From assembly GCA_024734495.1 (NCBI GenBank), contig JALMQS010000137.1:1412079-1476078 (forward strand): a DNA stretch of 64,000 bases, in the 5' to 3' direction. The notes beneath the pieces were generated by a model, which did not search any database, had not been told where the DNA came from, and saw only the letters and a program-made list of their open reading frames with translations. The DNA comes from Forficula auricularia (Eukaryota; Arthropoda; Insecta; Dermaptera; Forficulidae). The position numbers and the translations under genes are program-made. This document shows, piece after piece, positions 56,847 to 64,000 of this stretch (the first letter of the stretch is position 1; each line of letters starts with the position of its first letter).

Positions 56847-57270
56847 TCGTCGGGTTACTGCCAAAACAAGCTAACTCCATAATTTGAACTTTTGAGAAAT
56901 CGTCGTTTGAAAATTTAAATTGAAATGAGAAATCGTCACAGCTTCAAAATGATTTATTGATTGAAAAAAATCAAAGTAAGTAAGTTGTCTGGTTTTTTGT
57001 CAGTATGTTTTTCGAACATTTTTTAATCTAATGGAGTACTTAACTCCGAATTGAGTAAAAGTGGAGTTAGCTTGTTAATAATCCAATATCTTTGACAAAG
57101 TGTGGATTGCACTAAGAAAGGACCACCATGTAGAGTTTCTATATGATAATGATCTACTAAAAGAATGGCCAACCGTGATTCTTTCGGAATTAATAAAGGA
57201 TGTTTAGCAGTCGGGCAAGGAAGAAAATTTTAACCTACCACCTTGCTTTGGCAGTAAGCCGACGATATAT
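56843..57270. mobile_element. TA-flanked element, TATATCGTCGG ends
   Basis: Inverted ends TATATCGTCGGGTTACTGCC and, reversed, TATATCGTCGGCTTACTGCC. An inner inverted pair AAGCTAACTCC/GGAGTTAGCTT lies at 56868 and 57063. Non-coding, 428 bp. Confidence 0.6.
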
Positions 57271-58120
57271 ACAATGTATTTGTTAGACTATAGTTTCAGA
57301 GGCTTCACCTTCAATTTTTTTAATTAGAAATATTCTATCTGTTGTTTTTCATTGTTCGAATACCTGTTTGGATGTTTGTAAATTTCTTTTGTTATAGTAA
57401 TGAGTTGGCCACTTTCTAAATAATAACATTAATTAAAGACCGATGATGAATTTCAAGCCTTCTAAATTATAGTCTCTACAAACAAATTATATTATTTATA
57501 CATAAATAGTGATTCATATACATTATGTTATTTGATTAAAACAAAAGACACCCCGATCTAAGAATCAACAACTCTGCTACTCTAGTCAAGAAAAATTGTT
57601 TTAAATTTCATTGATTTATTACTATTATAAAATTTGCCATAAGAAAAATAATAATTTAACCTTAAACTATACATTTCTATGAATTTTTAAACTAAAATAA
57701 CTTACCACACAGTATTTCAATTGGTATAAAAATTATAAAGTTTAGAAAATATATTATTCCTGATAAAAACAGCAAATAAATAAATGTGTTGTTTTTTAAG
57801 AAATTAAGAGAAAAATGGTAAAAACACATATAACATTCAAAAACTTGAGGATAAATATCCATAGGAAAAGTGACATTAATTTAAATCTCTTCGCTCACTC
57901 AGATTGCCCTCTACCGGAAAAGAGAGGTAACCGTGAAAAGCAAATTTTTGAAAAAAAAAGAGCCCATCCAGAGATTAATCTTTTTTTTTTTTTAATTGTA
58001 TGCTTATCCGTATCGATATAGAATATATGATCAAATATAGTTGTTTTTTATTTTAATAAATTCCTAATTTAATATTTTAAAAGTTTTTCTTTGGAGATGG
58101 ACAAGTAGATTCATAGCTGA
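57271..58120. other. Gene-free stretch with decayed class B motif copies
   Basis: About 57283-57317 (minus) and 57427-57475 (plus) contain ACTATAGTTTC / ATTATAGTCTC with GATGATGAA-type sequence, decayed relatives of the 39141 foldback. On the minus strand 57710-57765 has a good acceptor (TTTTTATCAG) and donor (GTG|GTAAGT), but the 54-base interval is not open in the phase needed by the helicase gene. No gene called. Confidence 0.35.
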
Positions 58121-58233
58121 GGATTGAATGGAAGTCCAGGAATAAATAAAAAGATTATTTCCAATAAATAAATACTCTTTTATTGCAAATAATCTTTTTA
58201 ATTATTCCTGGGCTGCCTTGCATTCAATCCTTT
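58121..58233. repeat. Hairpin repeat
   Basis: Inverted pair GATTGAATGGAAGTCCAGGA / TCCTGGGCTGCCTTGCATTC with inner arms AAAAAGATTATT. The terminus resembles that of the 59086-59611 foldback (ATTGAATGTAATGGAAGGCAG). Confidence 0.5.
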
Positions 58234-58313
58234 CCTAATTAATTTTTTAAAATTCAGAATTTTTTTGGAAAAAAAAATTCTTGTTACGTGCCTGTGTTGA
58301 ATTAAATCGTAAA

Positions 58314-59026
58314 TCTATATATATAAAATTAAGGTTTTGTCTGTACATTGCTCCAAATCACGCCACATTTTGGTTGCACACGTTTCAAGCAAAGTTATGA
58401 ACGAAAACACCCTCAACAAAATTCCTGTCTGTATGTCTGTCTGTTCCAGAGGTTTCCGAAAAGTTGCTCAGGATTCACGTAAAAACGGCTGAAGGGATTA
58501 TTATGAAATTTCATATTTACATCAGATGTCTTCTAACTTACGTTTTTAGCTATATAACGTTTTGATATTTTGACCCCAGAAGGGGGTTTGGGGGCGCACG
58601 AATGAAAATTATCAAATAACTCCTAAACTATTAACCCTACGGCAAATTTTATGATTAACAAAGTTGTAGTGAATGTGATTTCAGACAACTTTTGTTTAAA
58701 AAAATTTCCCCAAAAAACCACCCAAAAAGGGGGGAGGGTGAAAAAAATGTAAATTCTTGCCCTTGGAGCAAACTGAACCAAATTTTGTATACATAATCTG
58801 TGGGTCACTAGAAGGCTGGTTCGGCACGGGTGCATGGTTCGGGGGGTGGGGTTCGTGGGTTAGGGTGCGGATGGAGTGGGGGCGGGGGTTGGGCATGGTG
58901 CGGGAGTGCTGGCTGGGTTTCGGGAGATGGGTGGGAGTGGGGGTGAGGGTGGGGTTCGTGGGCTGGGGTTCAGGGGCGTGCCCTCTAGCTAGCAAGAGGG
59001 CCGCCGAAGGCAGGCCTTGCAGCTAG
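58314..59026 (+). mobile_element. Helitron, complete non-autonomous copy
   Basis: 5' end TCTATATATATAAAATTAAG preceded by A. 3' end: hairpin GGGCCGCCGAAGGCAGGCC then TTGCAG and CTAG at 59023-59026, followed by T. This is the canonical A^T Helitron insertion without target duplication. The last 200 bases before the hairpin are a G-rich GGGT-type degenerate repeat. ORFs in it are low-complexity shadows; no Rep/helicase. Relatives: 40293 (5' end), 15271 and 15900 (3' ends). Confidence 0.8.
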
Positions 59027-59085
59027 TTTAATATACTACATAGATTTTAAATTTATAAATAAATTTATTTCTAATATTTAAATTA

Positions 59086-59611
59086 TTAATTGAATGTAAT
59101 GGAAGGCAGCCCAGGGGTAGTGAGGAAAGAAAAAATCAACACATATTCAAATAAGGTGTAATTTATTGGAATCCTTCCTCCTTTCCTTTCAAAATGACGT
59201 TTCGGAGGATTCTTCCCTCCTTCTTCAGTGTTTCAAGGGGTCCATGAAGGAAACAAATAAAATGCTTTATTTCTCTCTCCACAACAGTCTTTAAAACTTT
59301 TTCTTCCTTGGCAGAAGCATAGAAAAACAATTTTTTTAACTATTTAAGAAAATGAGGAAAAAAAATTGTTTTTCTATGCCTTTGCTAAAGAAGAAAAAAG
59401 TTTTAAACACTGCTGTAGAGAGAGGAAGGAAGCATTCTATTTGTTTCCTTCATTGACCCCTTGAAACCCTGAAGAAGTAGGAATAATCCTCCGAAACGTC
59501 GGTTTGAAAGGAAAGGAGGAAGGATTCCAATAAATTACACCTTATTTGATATGTGTTAATTTTTTCTTTCCTCACTACCCCGGGCTGCTTACATTACATT
59601 CAATTAAATGT
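59086..59611. mobile_element. 525-bp foldback element
   Basis: Arms of about 245 bases: ATTGAATGTAATGGAAGGCA, AATAAGGTGTAATTTATTGG, CATAGAAAAACAATTTTT and their inverses across a 25-base AT centre near 59350. Both arms carry CGAAACGT (59197-59204 reversed, 59492-59499) with CTGAAGA and a stem. Non-coding. The largest member of the motif-bearing foldbacks. Confidence 0.8.
59464..59505 (+). ncRNA. Hammerhead-ribozyme-like motif (class A)
   Basis: In order: AAACC (59464-59468), CTGAAGA (59469-59475), stem region with AGGA/TCCT (59479-59490), GAAA (59493-59496), C, GTC (59498-59500), GGTTT (59501-59505). AAACC pairs with GGTTT as a 5-bp stem I. Stem III has no loop. The left arm carries the same core on the minus strand with a better stem II (GGAGG/CCTCC) but a decayed stem I. 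Confidence 0.45.
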
Positions 59612-59965
59612 TCTACTAGTCCGTCTCTCTCCAGAGAAAATTTCGTTGCAAAAAAATTTAAATTATTTTTTGTTTAATCTAAATAACTAATAAATAGTTA
59701 ATATTATTATAATCATTTTGTTATTGTGAAATCAAAACAAATTTGCAAGAGGGACACAAAATTAAAATAAATAATGAATTTAATGAGATTTAAATTAACC
59801 CTTGAAACATTTGGTGAAATTGAATTTTCCAGATCAAATCAGAGGGTTTAATTCGTATATTTAATATACATGTTGTTAGAGTTCGTGGCTGTGATGAAAC
59901 TATATTAGATGAAGGAGGGGGTATCAGCCAATGTTGGATGCGCTGGGTTCAATAAAACACCCTGA

Positions 59966-60007
59966 ATAAAACGTTTCGGCCTGAATTTATTTGGTCATCT
60001 TCAGTTA
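59966..60007 (-). ncRNA. Hammerhead-ribozyme-like motif (class A, weak stem II)
   Basis: On the minus strand: TAA, CTGAAGA (59998-60004), a segment with a possible TGA/TCA stem, GAAAC, GTT, TTA. TAA and TTA pair as 3-bp stem I. Not in an obvious foldback. Confidence 0.3.
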
Positions 60008-60057
60008 ATTATATAATATACATATATTATATTTGATTTTGAAAATGACTTAAAAAT

Positions 60058-60905
60058 TTAAGAATTTTTTTTTAATGAAATTGAATGTAAGAAGGGGTGC
60101 ACTAGGAAAAGGCAGCCCCTATGGACCTCGAAAGACCCTGGCATTACCGAAGAGAAGGGAAAATTGATCAATCGAAAGGGTGGAGGCGTAGGTGTTTGTG
60201 AACCCAGTTTTTGAAGGTTATAAGTGTCAGGAAAAACAGAGGCCGGAAGAGAGATCCAGTTCATTGAAGTCGTGGGGACAAACGTATTGGCGAATGAAGT
60301 AGTCCGCCACTTTTTTCAATTTAACCGCGAAAGGGTGTTGGGAATCTGCAAAACGTGTGCTACGCGCATATCATGCTTTGGGGGGGAATTCTTCTTCAAC
60401 GTAGTAATCCTCTTTACAGAGGAGTCGTGACCCTAATTTCTTCCTTATTCTAAGAGCTCTAGTCTTCCCAATTGCAGCCCGCCAGCGTGGTCTGTTTCTG
60501 GCCATCGCCGTTGCAGCATGGAGCGCAATACCAAGTTGGGCCTTTGGGGGGAATAACTGACTTTAACTCATCAGAGCACATACCGAAATAGTATCTATAA
60601 AATAGAAAAAGAGCGGAAACACTTATTCCATGAGTTGCGGGTCGAGGAAGTCGGTAAGGGTCCAATCGTCAATTAGTCTGATAGCTCGTTTTTGAATTGC
60701 ATCCAGGATGGCAACAGAATGTTTAGAGGTCCCTTTCCACAGATGCGAACAGTATTTGAGACGGGGGAGGATTTGAGGCTAATAGAGGGTGAGTAGCTGG
60801 AGGGGCGTTAAAAACAGCCTGGAAATTTCAAATGAACATGTTCAGTATGGCCAAGTGCCGTGTGAGTGTATTAAGTCAAATAAGCCATCCGCAAAATTTT
60901 TCCAA
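60058..60905 (-). pseudogene. Jockey-type LINE C-terminal remnant, longest copy
   Basis: Minus-strand pieces in several frames, in order: CSHLWKGTSKHS-type sequence, LDAIQKRAIRLID, HGISVSALFLFYRYYFGMCS, DELKSVIPPKG and, near 60200, an NLQKLGSQTP-type end. These are the terminal blocks of insect Jockey-like reverse transcriptases. Many frameshifts; dead. Confidence 0.65.
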
Positions 60906-60929
60906 TTCTATATATACTCGGCGAGGTTC

Positions 60930-61000
60930 AAAATAGAGGGTGGAAAGAGATGGTAGTCACTGGTGGCGAGATCAGGACTATAAGGCGGATGACCAAAAAT
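60930..61000 (-). pseudogene. mariner transposase fragment
   Basis: The minus strand reads HPPYSPDLATSDYHLF, the highly conserved block around the third catalytic Asp of mariner transposases. Only about 70 bases survive. A different mariner lineage from 43721-44607, which has HAAYSPD. Confidence 0.6.
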
Positions 61001-62659
61001 TCCAATTTTCAGTTCATATTTAAACAACAATTAGAAATTACTGAAAAAAATGTATTTATTAAACAAAAGTATTCATTTTTTTTATTTATTAATAAAAATT
61101 GTTTCCCTAAACATAAAGAGAAATCATTGAGTAAGTCCTCTGCTTGATGCAAATAAAAATATAGACGGCCATGGCCTCCACAATGACAAGGCCCGAGCTT
61201 ATGTGGGGCATTTCTAAAAGTTTGTTTAGTAAAAAGTTGAAGCATTTAGGTTATTGAGAATATTGTCAAGTTTCTATCTATTACTATTATTAAAATAAAT
61301 TAAATGTGTATTAATAATAGTTTTTCCTAACAGAGTTTTCTTGCAATAATTTTTTGCTGGTCGAAAAATTCTGCCATCCCACTACTTTCTTTTAAGATAG
61401 TTGTTGATGTGTAATAAAGTAAAATATATATATATTTCACTTTATCTAGAAAAATTAGAAGTAGGTATATTAAGGACTATTTGTTGGTAGGTATTGGTTT
61501 ACTTTGTTAGGGCTGTCAAGTGTTTATAATATTTATAGAAAATTTTAAGCTAGGTATATTGGGTAAAATACATTTATAAAATTATTTATTTATCATTATT
61601 ATAGGTATTTATTTATAATTTTATTTAATTTTTACATTTTATAAAATAAAATCCAATTTTCTGTCTTTTTTCTTGCGAATTTGTTTAATACATCTACTGT
61701 TGAGATTTAAATTTGTCTTTGAATAGACATAACAACTAATCCGGTGAAACGTTGCTGGCCACAGTAGTTACTCAGATTTGATTTGACTTTCGAGAGTATC
61801 CTCTCTTTTTACTATACAACTACATGAATTTACCTACATCCATTCAGGTATTTGAACACATGAGAAATAACATATAGAATACAAATGAATTGTTGAGTGA
61901 CTAGCTTAATATATCAACTAAACGAATTTACCTACACTCAATAGGCTTATTTGAGCCCATGAGAAATAACATAGAATATTTATAATTAAAACTACTGATG
62001 ATGTAAAACAAACCTTATAGTCCCTAACAAATAAATTATATATCTATAACATATTTAAATTCGTTATATTTAATATATTTATTTACATCAAACAGAGGAC
62101 AATCTCATTGATTTCTCTTTATGTTTAGGAAAACAATTTTTATTAATAAATAAAAATTTTTTTATAATAAATAAAAAAAAAAAAAAAAATGAATACTTTT
62201 TTAATAAACACATTTTTTTGTCATTTTTAATTATCGCTTAAACATGGACTCATGTACTGGATTCAAATTTAAAACGTTTCGACAGTAGGATGTTTGACCC
62301 CGTTGCGAATAATAAGCATGCGGCGAATTGGACACCACCATTTCAAGATGAAAAATAAATATTAAATAAAAATTAATTAGTAAATACCCAATAAATGATG
62401 TAGGGCATATCAATTAAATCAATTCTCTATCTTCTTTGTCTACAATTATAAAGTTACCGTTTATTTAAACGAGAAGGCTATGAAAGTTCAATTGACGATT
62501 TTATTTAATTTAAATATACGTATATTAATATACATTTAATTTCTTTTAAAATGAATTAAAGGAAATAAATTTAAAAAAAAATAGACATGTTTACGCACGG
62601 GACATATTTCCACTGAGCTCCATTAATAACAAGCTTCCTTGGGGTTTCATGTACTAAAC
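61001..62659. other. Gene-free AT-rich stretch
   Basis: About 61180-61215 reads LHNDKARAYV on the plus strand, possibly a second mariner scrap (LHxDNARPH). About 61960-62030 has decayed class B motif sequence (CTGATGATG, TATAGTC). CGAAACGT (minus) is at 62274-62281. Repeats of CTCTGCTTGATGCAAATAAA are near 61138 and (reversed) 62085. No gene. Confidence 0.4.
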
Positions 62660-63743
62660 CAGAGGTGAGCAACCTTTTTAATCAACGGGTCAATTTAAAT
62701 TTTAAAATTTTTTGGGGGGCCGCACATAAAGTAACACTTATTAATAATTTACAAAACTTTATTTATAATAAACATTAGAATAAAAAAATATAAAATTTTA
62801 AAAAAAAGTAAAGATTGCATATACAAATTTTAATGCAAAATAAAAACAAACAAGAATAGAACAGAAAAACGAATTTACTTGAAATTTTTAATGAGAAATT
62901 TGGCAGTTTTTTCGATACAAGCTGATCAATATCAGCCGGAATTGATGAGGTAACTACGCGTTTCTAATCGTGCATCACTCAGAGTCTTGATCGGTGGTCA
63001 TTTTTTATTAATTTCATAGTTGAAAATAATTGTTCGCAAACATACGTACATCCGAACAGAGACATCATTTGCTTTGCATTTTTCGTCAAAAGCGGAAATT
63101 TCTCAGGGCTCACATAAGATTTGAAAAATTTTCGATGTTTACTGGGAAAAATACATTTTTTAAATCGGTATTATTCAGCATGTCAATCACTTCCATTTGA
63201 AAGTCTTCGGGAACTGTATCCACATCGATATTAAATGGCGAGGAAAACATTTTCATGGAAGCCGCTGTCTTCTCAGCTTTGAACATTTGGAATCGTAATT
63301 GAAATTCGTTGAAAATGTCTATATATTGTGCGTATTTTTGAGAAGTAGTATCGTTTTCTTTTTCTAAATGTGGAAAGTGAGACACATTATTCTGCAAAAG
63401 ATGCTGTTTCCACAATTTTAATTTGCGCTCGAAGCCCTGAATTTTATCATACAAATTGTGAATAAACTATCCTTTGCCTTGAAGTTCCACAGTAAGATCA
63501 TTGAGATGCTGAGTCATGTCGAAAAGAAACCCAAAGTTGTTAGAAATTCAAAATAAAAAAAATTAGCTCCAATAAGAAAATATTTGTTTATACATGTTTC
63601 GGTTTAGTATGTACTACCATTTTATTATAATAAATTTTATAACAATATATTGATGGGGGAAAGTCGATAAAATAAATTCAATCTTAGAAATGCTTGGCGG
63701 GCCGCATAAACATGTTTAACGGGCCGCGTGTTGCTCATCCCTG
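62660..63743 (-). mobile_element. hAT transposon with perfect 8-bp target duplication
   Basis: TACTAAAC at 62652-62659 and 63744-63751 is an exact 8-bp duplication. Inverted ends CAGAGGTGAGCAACCTTTT and, reversed, CAGGGATGAGCAACACGCG share the hAT pattern CAGRGRTGAGCAAC. 1,084 bp, shorter than autonomous hATs. Confidence 0.88.
62880..63545 (-). pseudogene. hAT transposase C-terminal remnant (GTF2IRD2/ZBED-like)
   Basis: Minus strand in order: DMTQHLNDLTVELQGKG, an in-frame stop, LYDKIQGFERKLKLWKQHLL, NNVSHFPHLE, then after a stop LLTKNAKQMMSLFGCTYVCE, QLFSTMKLIKND with RSRL. The last is the hAT C-terminal dimerisation domain (FGSTYLCEQxFSxMKxIKxxxRSRL). At least two stops or frameshifts; the N-terminal BED finger and the first catalytic residues are absent. 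Not functional. Confidence 0.8.
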
Positions 63744-63751
63744 TACTAAAC

Positions 63752-64000
63752 AGTCAGTAAGGCTAAGGCCATATGTGACTACAAAGAGCCTCGCTTAGAG
63801 ATAAGCTAGGAGCTAACCTAGCTTGGTGACACCGTTCACTTTCGCGCCGTCTGTTGATGAGAACAGAACAAGTATGTCACTCTCTAAACTAAAGAAATTA
63901 CTGTTGATTGAAAACTCAATGCTTAGATTTAACACGATTCAAAATTCTTGTTATGTTTGTTTGATAGGTTCCAAAGTAGTTCCCTTTTAAAAACAGGAGC
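63752..64000. other. Right edge, unassigned
   Basis: Begins AGTCAGTAAGGCTAAGGCCA. It contains GCTAGGAGCTAACCTAGC and is less AT-rich, possibly the start of another MITE cut by the window edge. No ORF recognised. Confidence 0.3.

Noticed and set aside
57710..57765. Possible upstream exon of the helicase gene (good acceptor and donor on the minus strand)
   Set aside because: The 54-base interval is open only in a frame that ends in phase 1, while the next exon needs phase 2; no homology.
58696..59026. Gly/Trp-rich and Pro-rich ORFs on opposite strands
   Set aside because: Shadows of the G-rich Helitron tract.

Overview
The window is AT-rich, intron-rich eukaryotic DNA that looks like an insect or other arthropod chromosome. 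It holds an effete-type (UbcD1/UBE2D) E2 gene whose deduced 147-residue product ends in KYAM, a MOV10/Armitage-type RNA helicase gene, and a dense mixture of insect-style transposons (Mos1-like mariner, hAT, Helitron, Jockey- and RTE-like LINEs, Penelope GIY-YIG, tRNA-derived SINEs and many MITEs). No bacterial, organellar or viral gene was recognised. The order or species cannot be fixed from the sequence.

Layout. 1-8.1 kb is repeats: a short TIR MITE, C-run repeats, and a dead Tc1/mariner-type transposase split by a MITE. 8,106-14,037 (minus strand) is the complete six-exon CDS of the E2 enzyme. Its large intron 3 carries a 2.2-kb tandem array and foldback elements. 14.1-24.0 kb is intergenic: Helitron-like ends, a TTAA-flanked element, one Jockey/CR1-type LINE with an open 533-codon reverse transcriptase ORF, LINE remnants and a SINE. 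24,072-52,969 (minus strand) is the 3' part of the helicase gene: 17 exons, about 860 residues, all helicase motifs, but its 5' end was not found. Its introns are packed with transposons. 53-64 kb is again repeats: nested MITEs, an intact-ended Helitron, a 525-bp foldback, LINE and mariner remnants, and a hAT element with a perfect 8-bp target duplication.

The two host genes are unrelated in pathway (ubiquitin conjugation; RNA silencing/RNA remodelling) and seem merely adjacent on the same strand. The helicase gene has two lesions visible in this sequence: the splice acceptor before the Walker A exon reads AA instead of AG, and one extra base shifts the frame in the exon at 34,348-34,477. Each may be real (a decaying copy) or an assembly error.

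The most interesting signal is non-coding. The octamer CGAAACGT occurs 13 times by eye (both strands), mostly inside large palindromic elements. At the best loci it is the 3' part of a layout matching a minimal hammerhead ribozyme: CTGANGA, a perfect stem-loop, GAAA, a very short stem III, GTC/GTT/ATT, and flanks that pair as stem I. A second class ends in GAAAC-TATA-GTC. One such locus lies close to a Penelope GIY-YIG fragment, and Penelope-like elements are known carriers of hammerhead motifs.
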